From: Desmodesmus armatus
Lineage: Eukaryota; Chlorophyta; Chlorophyceae; Sphaeropleales; Scenedesmaceae
Assembly (NCBI GenBank): GCA_007449985.2
Contig: VIIQ02000587.1
Span: 62,001-126,000, forward strand
DNA length: 64,000 nucleotides
Direction of reading: 5' to 3'
Of the stretch, positions 30,409 through 40,611 are shown in pieces (the first letter of the stretch is position 1; each line of letters begins with the position of its first letter). A model generated the notes under the pieces. The model searched no databases. It saw only the letters and a program-made list of their open reading frames with translations, and was not told the DNA's origin. A program made the position numbers and the translations under genes.

Positions 30409-31970
30409 ATGTGTGCTCAGATGCTGTCCAGAGTGCCTGGTGCAGCCTGTGTGCCATCATGTGGGCGCAAGATCCAACCTGCAGCTGCTAGGACAATGCA
30501 CACAAGCACATGCAGGCCGCGTCAGCTGCTGCTGCAGCACACAAACGCCCTGGAGCAGTTGCATTGTGGTGGCGCTGCTGCTGAGCAGCCCAGCTGGGTA
30601 GTGCGGGCCTCAGAAACAGCCAGCGCTGGCTCCAGTGGCGCTCCAGAGGGGCAGGTGTCAGCTGTGATAATCGAGGCAATGCAGGTAGGTCACTTCAGCT
30701 CAGCACAACAGTGTGTGCGAGTGGTATTGTCATGCCTGTCTTTGCTGGCAGGAGGGGCCCGCCTGTTAGACACCAGCTGCAAGCGTGTGCTTGCCGGCAG
30801 GACCCGCCCTCCCCCCCCCACCCCCACCCCCACCCCCACCCCCACCCCCCCGGGGCCCTCCAACACACATGTGACTCGAATTTACTCGCATGTACTCCAG
30901 ATGTTCAACACACACAGACTCGATCTCCGTGTCTTACACAATTAGGATTGCTTGCATGTGACTCACATGTGTTGTTGATGTTCAACAACCAATCATGGGG
31001 CGTATTCCCAGTTGAGGTTTCGTCAGGAAGCTCCCTGCCGTTTCTCGGCTCTGCCGTTTCTGTTTGTGCAGGCCAAAATCAAGGATGAGCTGCAGGCAGA
31101 CAGTGTGGTGGTGTCTGATGTGTATGGGGATGGCCGACACGTCAGCATTGATGTGGTCAGCAATATCTTTGAGGGTAAGGCTGTTGCACTGCAGGCAGTG
31201 GCAGTGCATGAGCAAGCAGCTGCACACACACACACAGCCCTGTTGGCAGCAGTTCACATCTGCACCAGGTCCAGTTCTGACAAGCGGGACGCAAGCACAC
31301 ACACAGAGCAGAAGTTGCAAGGTGTCCCTTGCTGTGTTACCCCAGCAGTCGCTTGTCAAGGCAGGTGGCTGTCTTACCCAGCAGTGGCTTGTCAAGGCAG
31401 GTGGTTGACTGAGCGGCTGCACTACCGCTTATTACTGAGCGGCTGCACTACCGCTTGGTGAACATGTCAGGGCTGACTGTGGTTGCACTGCCTCCCTGCT
31501 GCTGTGGTGGTGCTTGCAGGCAAGAACAGCGTGCAGCGGCAGCGCATGGTGTACAAGGTGAGCAGCAACGCTTCTGAACTGAGCAAGAAGCTCTTCAGCC
31601 CGCACGCACACAGTGCGCTCCACCCCATACAAGCTGGACAGATAGCTGTCACCCCTTGCTGGAGGAGGGAGGGAGGAACTGAAGGGGACAGGCGATGCAC
31701 TACCTAGCTTGCTGTCCTGTATAGCTCCAGGCTGGGTGTTGCTGTCACAGGCCTGCCTGCGCGCCTTGCGCAGTGCTTGCTGCAGGGGCGCTGGGACAGG
31801 GCTTTACTCTCAATGCAGCAGTAGGCATGGTGTACCCGATCCTCTCTGAACTGGTTTGTGCTCTCTTTGCTGCTGCCACTGCTTGGCTGCAGGCCATCTG
31901 GATGGAGCTGCAGGAAACCGTGCATGCAGTTGATGCCATGACCACCAAGACGCCAAGCGAGGCAGCATAG
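30409..31970 (+). CDS. BolA-family protein with organelle-type presequence
   Basis: Model: join(30409..30684, 31072..31174, 31520..31557, 31893..31970), 164 residues. Exon 3 is only 38 nt. Residues 1-80 are rich in Ala/Ser/Arg with few acidic residues, as in plastid or mitochondrial transit peptides. The BolA domain starts at about residue 85 with IKDELQADSVVVSDVYGDGR and continues HVSIDVVSNIFEGKNSVQRQ, RMVYKAI, and VHAVDAMTTKTPSEA at the C-terminus. The signature helix-turn-helix FEGK..VQR.RMVY and the invariant C-terminal His (HAVD) are present. BolA proteins partner monothiol glutaredoxins and act in iron-sulfur cluster handling or redox sensing. The VHA..AKTP-type ending resembles the BolA domain of plastid SufE1. 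The start is the first ATG of the exon. Confidence 0.88.
30811..30851 (+). repeat. CCCCCA microsatellite in intron 1 of the BolA gene
   Basis: Six or more CCCCCA/CCCCCC units follow a C-rich run. The G-rich complement could form G-quadruplexes in the antisense strand. Confidence 0.85.
31340..31460 (+). repeat. Two short tandem duplications in intron 2 of the BolA gene
   Basis: CTTGTCAAGGCAGGTGG occurs at about 31353 and 31389 (36-bp period), followed by two copies of ACTGAGCGGCTGCACTACCG (about 31407 and 31434). The tandem structure lies wholly in the intron. Confidence 0.7.
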
Positions 31971-32584
31971 GGGCTGAAACAGAGGGGCTGCAACACTGCC
32001 CCTGAACAGCCTCAGTCTAATGCAGAGCAGCTCCTGTTGAAGATTTGAATGAAATGAGAACTTGTCCATATTTCAATTTCTTTCGGTTTTCTTGAGGGCA
32101 CTTCACTGTCTTGAGGGCACTTCAAGGGTACCAAGAAACAACACAAGCAGTTTCCTGTGTTTTGCATTTGTGAGCAGTTGCTGACATGAGCCTAGTAGCA
32201 AACAAAGCAGTGACAGTATCAAGTGCCCTGCTTGCAGAGAAGACGGAAGTGTGTCAGAGACACCAGCACTGCATGTGAGGCACAGGCACCCAAACCTTGG
32301 TAATCAAGTGCGGAGGGAGCTCAGCCAACAGCAATTGTGCAACATAGGCTTGTATCCACGCACTGCTTTGAGCCCAAGGCACACCCCGTGCAGCCTGTCC
32401 CACGCTGGAGAGCATGTAGCTGTTGTCTTTACAAGACAGCCAGCACATCAACGCAACGATTGACCGCACAAAGGGGTGGCACTGGCTCAGCTGCAGCTCA
32501 TGCCGTGTCCATGCCACCTGCAGTGCACACACTCACGACACAAGGGACTGCACCCACACTCTTCCCCACCATACAATGCACAGC
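31971..32584. other. Convergent 3' intergenic region, BolA gene / RPN5
   Basis: No gene seen. It contains a 15-bp direct repeat (CTTGAGGGCACTTCA at about 32091 and 32112). TGTAA on the minus strand at 32433-32429 is the likely RPN5 polyadenylation signal, 152 nt after its stop. Confidence 0.5.
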
Positions 32585-35500
32585 TCAGGCTGCCGTGCCC
32601 AGCTGCACCTTGTGCACCATGGCCTCCTTCTGGATCTGCTGTGTAGCCTTCTCCACCAGGCCCAGCAGCTTGCCAATGTTCCTGCTCCAGCCGTTGAGCG
32701 TATCCTCAGCTTGCTGGGTTTTGCCAATGACCACCACACCCGCAGGCCTGTCGATCTTGGCTGACACTGCCTTGGCAACCACCAGCTCAGACAGCTGCTT
32801 CTCAGCCTGCAAAGCACGGAGGCGGCAACATACACACAGACCACCCCAGATGGATGCTCTCCCTCCAAGGTCCCCAGGTGTGGGCAGAAACACCATCAAA
32901 GCCCGCCAGCCCAAGCCTTGTGATGGGCTCAGGGTCAGGAGTTTGTGATGGGCTCGGGGTCAAGGTTGGAAACATCAGCGAGCCTGCAGGTAGTGCTGTG
33001 CATGGCAAGGCGCTGCTGAAGTCACCGCATTATCCATCCGCCAGCAGCATCAGTTCAGTTCACTGCTGTCTGCTGTCCCTCCCCCCTTCAGCAATCACTC
33101 ACCTCCAGTGGGGTGAGGTCCAGCAGCTCTGCCAGGCGTGCGGTGCTGATGCGGGTGTAGTACTTGCTGACCACCAGCACGTTGTGCTCAATCACACGCA
33201 GCTTCAGGTCTGCCAGCCGCTTGGCACCATACTCCCCCGCAAACACATCAGCCTGCAGGCACGCAGGTGTGACGGTGCACGCGTGTGTGTGAGGGTCTCG
33301 ACCAAAACACAGTGTTGTCTGCCACCAATGGTCCAATCAGCTGTTGCACACCATGAGGCTGCAAAGGCGAAGGGGTTGGGACCTTGCTGTTGCTGAGAAC
33401 ATTGGTGCGTGCGCATGGGCCTGCACCTGTTCAAGCTGCAATGCACACCACCAAACCAGCTAGCTGGCTTGCCCCAATCTGCTCAGCATCCACAAAACCC
33501 TGAGCCCTGGCTGCCACATACCCAGGGTCCAGCTTGGGGTACTGCTGCACTAGCTCACCTCTGCTGTGATCTCTGGGCCGTACTGAGCCTCAAACAGCCC
33601 CCAACGCACAATCTCCGGGTTGGTGAATGTTGTGAGGAGCTGCTGGTGCAGCTTGAGGTCCCCAAGCTGCTTGTAGGCTGCTGTGGTGGCGATGAGCGTC
33701 GCCACGTCACTGCTGCTGCCCTCTTCTGTGCTGTAGCTAGGGGCCAGCACAGCATACCAGCAGATCTTCTTCAGCACCTGCAGTAACAAACCAGACAGGC
33801 GGTGAATGCTTGGCACAGGGGACTGTGCCAAAAACAGTTGGCAAACCAGCACAAACCAATGTGAAAGCTCTGCAGACCTCACACACACCTCACAATAGAA
33901 GCGGCACATTGAAGCGTGTGACACTTGCAGTAAGTCAGTACGCGGTGAGGGTACCAAGTGTACCCTCACCGCAGTCAGGGCATGCAAGCACCGGCTGGGG
34001 CCCCTCAACTACCTGAACAATGTCTTGGTCAAATACACGAGCTCTCCTACAACCATGTCCCCATACATGCCGTTCGCATGCATGACCCAAGGCTGTGCAC
34101 GTGTCCTGCCGATAGCCTGGTCTTGGCCTGTCTGCTGCAGCTGTTCACTCACCGGCTGCCACAGCGCGGGGTCTGCCTGCACGCCGTCGCTCTCATAGAT
34201 GGCCTTGTAGCAGCGGCAGATCTCCAGGTAGTTGTGGTAGTGCTGGTAGTACACAATCATCAGCTCGTAGTAGCGCAGCTTCAGCTCAGGCAGCGTAGGG
34301 ATGCCCTGCAAAGTCACCACAATGCGCATCAGCAGATTTCTGCATCGCAACCCCATTCCACTGAGTTACGCCACCAGGTGTGATCAACTGCCTTTGTGAT
34401 TGAGCAAAATGAAGCCCTACACCGAAAGGACACGCCTGCATGCTACAGCTGTCAACACCAGGGGGAAGACATACCGCCGGTCAAGCCAGTGCAACCCTCA
34501 CAGCCCTTATCGCCACCAGAGCCCACACAGCCCCTGGCGGCTCACCTTGTCTGCCTCCTCAATGGCTGTGCCCTCGATGCCGATCTCCCCCGTGCTGTCA
34601 CCCTGCTGCTTCTGGAAGGCGCGTGGGCTGATCTTGCGTGCCAGGATTTGAGCCCTGATGTAGTCCTTCTTGGCCAGGCACAGCCGGACCTACAGGGCGG
34701 CGGCGGGTGGGATAAGGGTAGGGGTTGACATTGCGCAGCAGGCCAGGAGAAGGACCAGGTGCTGTGCGGCAGGCCACTGTGAGTAGGCCAAATTGACCCC
34801 CACAATGAAGGTCTGTCCAGATAAGCATTTGCGCACTATCTGCAAGGGACCTGCAAGGGGCCTCCAGAAAGGCAAGCTCTAGCCCCAAGTGCAGTGCATG
34901 GGTGGGCTGCTGCTGTGTGCCCACATTTGGCTTTGTAACCCCTGCCTCCCTTCCGCTTTGACCGCCCAACAAGCCCTGCCTCTTTCCACGAAGCCCCAGG
35001 CAGCTTGCTGACCTGCTCCAGGATGTAGGCGATCTTCTCTGTCTTGGCCATGGCTCCAAATGTTTCCTGCGAGCAGGGCAGGGCAGGGCGGCACAGCACA
35101 GCACAGACCCCATACAGTTAGCCACTACAGCAACACCTCAATGCGCCTATCGCAAAGGTGACTGCTGTTCAGTTTGACTGTGTTTACATAGCTCCAAGCA
35201 CACTGCCAGCACACAGCCACCACTGCACTGGCTTGGCACAGTGAGCCACTCCTTTTGTACGGCAAATGCATAACACTGTGGGTGATGCTTGTGATGCTGC
35301 TGCTCTGTGCTGTTGTAGCCTGTCTGTTGCTGGCCTGGCAGCAGCTCTCACCACTGCGACCTCCTGCAGTATGTCTGCTGCCTCTGCAATGTTGCCCTCT
35401 GCCTCCTTCATGGTGGCCAGCCGCCGCGTCAGACGGGCACGCTCAATCTCAACAAATATCTGCAACACATGAAAAGTTTCCCGCAGCAGCGTCACCGGGC

Positions 35501-36563
35501 TGCCACTGTAGGTGTGGCTGCTGAAGGTGTGCACAGGGAAAGGACAGAGCTGCTGGCAGCACAGCCAGAAAACTTGACGAACACGCGCTTGCCCACTCGG
35601 CCAACAGGTGACAAATAGTGACCCCAGTTCAGCAGGGTGATGCTGCCATGCATCAGGAGGTATCACCATCAGCAAGACACAGGAATGAAGGGTTCTGCAA
35701 CCGTGGAGCATTACCTTGCCCTCTGTGACTGTCTGCAGCGTCTTGATGAGTGACACCTGCGTCTCCTTGTCTGGGGTGGCGTCCAGGTAGACCATGGCCT
35801 GACGCACGAATGCCTGGATGACCTGCAGGGTGCCACACAGAGGGCCACACAGAGTGCCACACAGGAGGTGACGCGTTCAGGATATGACATCAACCAGGGT
35901 GCACTGCGGCACACCTGTGGCAGCTTGCAGTGGCACGCGCATGCAGCGGTGCTGGATGTTTGGGAAGGAATGTGCCTCTGGTGGCTACTCCAGCCTTGGT
36001 ACTTCTCAGCCTGTCAACTGCTGCCTCACAAGCTGCAAGCATGATGATGTGCAGATGCGATACAGTAGTGCCACCCGGACACACCACTGCAGACCTGGTC
36101 GCACTCCAAGCTCAGCTGTGTTCCACTGCTGGGGCAAATGCTTCACCTACCTGCTTCAGCTGGCCCCTGCGCTTTGACAGCAGCACTATGTGCTCCTCTA
36201 GCAGCTTCCAGTCCTTGGCCTTGTGACAGACCTCCAGTATGGCGCTGCATGCTGCCTTGGAGGCTGTCACATCCTCCGCCACGCGTGCTGTCTTCTCCAG
36301 GTTGAGCAGGCCCTCCAGACACTGCGTCATCTGGCCCTGCAGGAGCAACACAACACAACACAACAGATGTCTGGGTGTCAGGCGAAAGTTATGGAGGTTG
36401 ACATGGTGCACAAAGTACCCATCCCACAACAGACATGGGTGCAGGACACTTCACCCACCTGCTCTGCCAGCGCCAACGTGGTGGCGATATCCTTCTTGAA
36501 CTTCTCCACATCCAGCTGGCTGTTTTTGTTCTTTATCTCCTCATCCCTTTTGTCCTCATCCAT
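32585..36563 (-). CDS. RPN5: 26S proteasome regulatory subunit RPN5 (PSMD12)
   Basis: Minus-strand model from the first secure ATG: exons 36563..36459, 36336..36151, 35822..35715, 35459..35352, 35066..35013, 34689..34546, 34305..34153, 33777..33559, 33252..33103, 32806..32585; 482 residues, all in phase. Recognised from the RPN5 signatures [60 protein letters not shown], the C-terminal PCI domain ([24 protein letters not shown]) and [19 protein letters not shown]5 is a scaffold of the 19S lid. Its PCI winged helix packs in the lid horseshoe and its C-terminal helix joins the lid helical bundle. Length suits the family (about 440-490). The exon holding the ATG is open upstream to an acceptor at 36584. 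A tiny first exon (36746..36732, MSVGE) ending at a GTGCGC donor would join in phase and may be the real start. Confidence 0.95.
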
Positions 36564-36746
36564 ATGGATGTTGCTGACGGTGAACTGCAAACACCCCCCA
36601 AAGCAAAAGGAGCAGTCAGCACTCTTAAACCATGGGTGCTATGTCGAGTGCCTGTGCCTAATCAAGGCAGGAACCACAACAAGTACATCGGCAATAAAAA
36701 GTGCCAACAACTATGACAGCAGATGGCGCACCTCCCCCACAGACAT

Positions 36747-37197
36747 CCTGCTTGTTGTTTAACAGGACTGACTAGGTAGTGGTGCTGCAGCCTGTGCAGC
36801 CAAGCCCAGCAGCCAAAGTGCTGAGATGTCTGATTTTGATACTACGACGAGCTGACTTGGCCAGCTGGAAGAAAGGCAAAGCGACACGGCGACGACGTGA
36901 GGCCGATCTGTGATCAACAGCTGTCTGTTCTGGCCCTGCGAAAAGAGACCATCCACTATAGCAGACTCCCGGCTCCTTCAACAGGGGATCGAAAGCACCA
37001 CCGTACGCCCTTCCTTTCCCAGTGTGGCAGTTGCGGGTGTGACATGAGTTGGTGTGGGGACCGTGCTGAACTTTGCCATGCACACCTTCTGCCAGGCAAT
37101 TACCCTTGCTTAAGACCTATTTTGAACTTCTGCACGTCAGACGTCGTCGTGTGTTGTTGGTGACATCATTGAACACTGAGGGCAGCGTCTGCGCAGC
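36747..37197. promoter_or_regulatory. Divergent promoter region, RPN5 / START-like gene
   Basis: About 450 bp between the likely first exons of two divergently transcribed genes. No convincing frame. It should hold both promoters; no clear TATA box was found. Confidence 0.4.
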
Positions 37198-38861
37198 ATG
37201 AGCCACCTCATCCAGCACAAATGCAGTGGGACGGCGTTCAGCAGGCACCCAGGGAGGCACTCACACCAACGACAAGTGCCAATTGTGGCTCAAGCTCGTA
37301 AGCAGCCCTGCAGCTGGTTGGTGCATTGGTCACCTTTGATCATTGTGTGCGACCAGACACACCAACAGCCCAGCAGCGTAACAGGCAGTGGCAGACAGAG
37401 TAACAACATACTTTATGTGTTTCTGCAGATGTGTCAGCCCAGGCAGCAGCTGGGTGGATGCCTAAAGCCAGGAGGGATGTGGCGGTGAAACTGACTGCCA
37501 CATCCTTCAGCAGCAGGAAGCTGCAGGCCACTGTAGCCATCAATGCACCCCTGCCTGTGGTGTGGGAGGCCTTGACAGATTACAAAAATTTGGGCACGTT
37601 CATCCCCAGCTTGGTGGAGAACAGGTGTTTGGAGCGAAGGAAGCAGGGCTGCCTCTTGTACCAGGTGGGCAGGCACTGCAGCTGCTCGGCAGCAGCCCAC
37701 ATCAGCAAAAACCAGGCCCAGACCTGCCTGACTGCCTAACTCACTGACTTGACCCCTGCTGGGACAATCCTTCAGCAACATACATGGATGACACTGGTTG
37801 CGCGCTGTGCGCCCAGGTTTCACTCGGAGCAGTTGCCCACTGCGCTCGATGTGACCCTCCCGCCACCCTTGTGGCATATCCCTGATGATGGCTATGTCCC
37901 TGTGTGCAGGTTGGCGCGCAGGACGTCGCCCTAGGCATCAAGTTCAGTGCTGCCTGTACCCTGGAGATCAAGGAGTATCCTGACGGCATCCCCAGCAGCA
38001 TGTGCACGCAGCAAGGCGATTTCGGCCGCTACTTCCCCTGCCCTCCCAGCAGCAGCGCCGCCAGCACCTCCAGTGTGAGCAGCTACAGCAGCATGAGCAG
38101 CATGGGCAGCATGGATGAGGCCACCACCAGCGGCACGAGGGACATCAGCTTCAACCTGGTGGCAGGAGACTTCCAGGTGGGTGCTGGAGGCCTTGGTGAT
38201 GCCGCAGCTTTCGGGGTGGGGGGGGGGGGGGGGAATGCCGCAGCAGACTCAGGACCCTGCCCAGTGCCTGCCCCACTGTATCCTTGACTAGCTGCACCAT
38301 GCAACATCAGCAGACAACGTCCATTGCTACAACGGCTGCGTGCTCAAGCGAGCCATGTGAGCCCTGGCTGGCAGCAGCACGTGCTTGGCAGGCACCTGCT
38401 GCACAGGTGCACCTGTACTGTCCTTTGCCCCATCCTGTAGGATACAACTGGCTCAGTAGAGCTCTGGAATGATTACGCAACACCTGACGTGACGGGTAAG
38501 CAGGCCTGCACTATGCTGCTGCCCATGCATGCAGGCGTTCAAGGGCATCTGGCGCATGTCACCAGCGGGACCAGGCCCCTCCGGCACCACCCTGCAGTAC
38601 TCGCTGTTTGTGCGACCCCACCCTTGGCTGCCGGTCAAGTTGATAGAGGACAGGATCAGCTCAGAGGTGGTCAACAACCTCACAGCAGTGCGCCGCCACA
38701 CAGAACGGGTGCACAAACGGCAGCAACAGCGGCAGCAGCAGGTGGACGCAAACGCTACCAGCAGCGTTGACAGCTGGGGCCAGCAGCACAGCAGCAGCAC
38801 ACTGAGCAGCAGTAGTGTTAACACCACAGCCGGGGTGGACTCAGTCAGCAGCGAAGAGTGA
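37198..38861 (+). CDS. Plastid-type START/COQ10-like (polyketide cyclase family) lipid-binding protein
   Basis: Model: join(37198..37297, 37429..37664, 37910..38176, 38535..38861), 309 residues, phases consistent. The N-terminus is basic and hydroxylated (MSHLIQHKCSG..., ending IVAQA), typical of a plastid transit peptide. The SRPBCC/polyketide-cyclase fold is shown by LQATVAINAPLPVVWEALTD, YKNLGTFIPSL, LGIKFSAACTLEI, VAGDFQAFKGIWRM and TTLQYSLFVRPHPWLPVKLI. Proteins of this family in plants and cyanobacteria are thought to bind hydrophobic ligands; the ligand here is unknown. An insert rich in Ser (about residues 155-180) and a Gln/Ser-rich C-terminal tail are lineage-specific. TGTAA lies at 39035, 174 nt after the stop. 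Confidence 0.82.
38216..38234 (+). repeat. Poly-G run in intron 3 of the START-like gene
   Basis: A nearly uninterrupted G run of about 18 nt just downstream of the exon 3 donor. Length in the assembly may be imprecise. Confidence 0.8.
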
Positions 38862-39034
38862 GAGGAGTGACAAATTGGTGATGCAGAGTGATCGGAAGGG
38901 CTCACGAGGCTCTGCCGGTGTGTATTGTTTCATTCTTTTTGTGTGCTTGTGCATTGGAGTTGCTGGAGGCTGCAAGGTTGGGGTGGAACAGGTGGACAGG
39001 ATTGCACGGAGTTGCATACAGCATCATACAGGGT

Positions 39035-39039
39035 TGTAA
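39035..39039 (+). terminator. TGTAA polyadenylation signal, START-like gene
   Basis: TGTAA 174 nt after the stop codon of the START-like gene. Spacing is similar to the other genes in the window. Confidence 0.5.
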
Positions 39040-39044
39040 CATGT

Positions 39045-39649
39045 AGTTGTGATGGCACCGCAGCTGTGCAGGATTCAAGCAGTCGATGCTTTGCGACTCG
39101 GCATGTGCTGCCCCCGCCCCAGTGTTCCCCTGACAGAGACAACACGCCTGCTGGTCATCATTTGACTGTTGGCATGAGCATATCAGCACGACAGCTTCTG
39201 CGAGAGTCAGTACAGTAAGGCGTATGGTAAGGCGTATGCATTGAACGACAATGGAAGAGGGGGAACAGAACAGTGTGGTGCATGCCAGGCAGGCTGAAGG
39301 CAGACACTTGGAAACAAGTCGTTCCAAAACACTATGTAACCTTCCTCAGGAGCAGGTGTGTTTGAATTGCTTCAGCAGTTCTGGGTGTACCGCTTGAATA
39401 CAATAGATAGCGGTTCTGAAACGATTGCAGATCTGTAGGCATTTGGCCAACAGGCCATGCGGGAGCAACCAGCTGCCAGTGATTGTAAAAGGCTGATGCC
39501 ATGATGACAGCAGTTTTTATCAACTACATGACGATCCTGGGACCACTCCATCCAGGTGCGGGGTTTTACTCAACAGACCGGCTGACGCAGTAGAACACTG
39601 ACCTACTCAGATCGCTGCTAGGGGTGTACACGTGTTGGCATGCCTGCGC
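39045..39649. other. No gene seen
   Basis: Only short frames without splice or codon support. A C-terminal exon-like segment follows directly at 39650. Confidence 0.35.
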
Positions 39650-39766
39650 AGGACATCCTGCTACAGGCTAAAGACCTTGCAGTAACCTTGCCATCGGAAC
39701 TCATGTTGAATGCGTTGCAGGCCACCGAACCATTCACGTTGGCTGCAGCTGGGACTTTGGCAGAGT
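39650..39766 (+). pseudogene. Isolated terminal-exon-like segment before the array
   Basis: After a good acceptor (GCCTGCGCAG) a 38-codon frame reads DILLQAKDLAVTLPSEL... and ends ...AAAGTLAE with TGA. It looks like the C-terminal exon of a real protein by composition. No upstream exon was found and I do not recognise the family. It may be a gene fragment left at the breakpoint 43 bp before the tandem array, or chance. Confidence 0.3.
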
Positions 39767-40394
39767 GATCATGCCATGAACACTGATCATGAGAAACATG
39801 GCAGCACACAGTACCCCCAGAAAGTATTCTAGATCACTGTGTAACACACATGTCAAAAGTGCCACTAGCACTCAGAGCTGGGAGACCCTGGGCTTGGGGG
39901 GCCAGCATGATTTGTCAAGACAAGTGCAGTGCTGTACCTGGCCTCGCCTCTGCTCAGCAGCTGACTAGCAAGGTAGAAACAAGGGGGTGCTGAAAATGGG
40001 GGTGCTGCCGAAAACGACGCAGCAGCACAGGCAGTGGCCTGATGGGGCAACTGTCGTCAACAATGGTCACGACTGACACCAAGCAGCGTGCTGTCAGTGC
40101 AGAACAAAACGTCTGATGCGTTCAGAGTAGCTGCCGAAATAGCGGACTGCAGCCCTGCAGCAGCAACCTTGAATGCTAACTGCCATCTGCAGGGTCTTAG
40201 ACCCCCACCACTGTGTGCAGCGCAGCACCGCACACGCAGCACCAAGGCCCCAGTCCGTAAAAAGAATGTACCCTGGAAGCAGCAGATTGGGCCCTGCTGC
40301 ACCATACTGAAAGCACCGTTTGAGCAGCAGTCAAACTGAGAGGCGTGCGGAGACCCCCTGCTAAAGTGAAGCACCAGCTGCCCTACCTTCTCCC

Positions 40395-40435
40395 AAAAGT
40401 ATAGTTTCATAGTCCGAAACTAAGTTTGTACTTTT
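40395..40435. repeat. Imperfect hairpin upstream of the transposase
   Basis: AAAAGTA...TACTTTT encloses AGTTTC...GAAACT, giving a nested inverted repeat about 175 bp before the first transposase exon recognised. It recurs at +4230, +8460 and +12690. It could be part of a terminal inverted repeat or a transposase-binding site. Confidence 0.5.
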
Positions 40436-40611
40436 GCTTCTCACTCGCCGCCTGTGCTGGGGACCGAGAATACTTGTTGGGCTAGGTGTAGTTGGTCAAA
40501 GTCTGGTCAAACTAAGTTGACCGTTATAACAGTGGTGCCATAGCATGTAGTGGTGGGTGGGCTATAAGAGTACACTGAAGTTTCTATCGCCCACCCTCCC
40601 TGTGCCTGCAG

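Noticed and set aside
38441..38495. Extra exon in the START-like gene (reads DTTGSVELWNDYATPDVTG)
   Set aside because: It has an acceptor and a donor, but its 55-nt length would break the frame between exons 3 and 4, and it would interrupt a conserved stretch.
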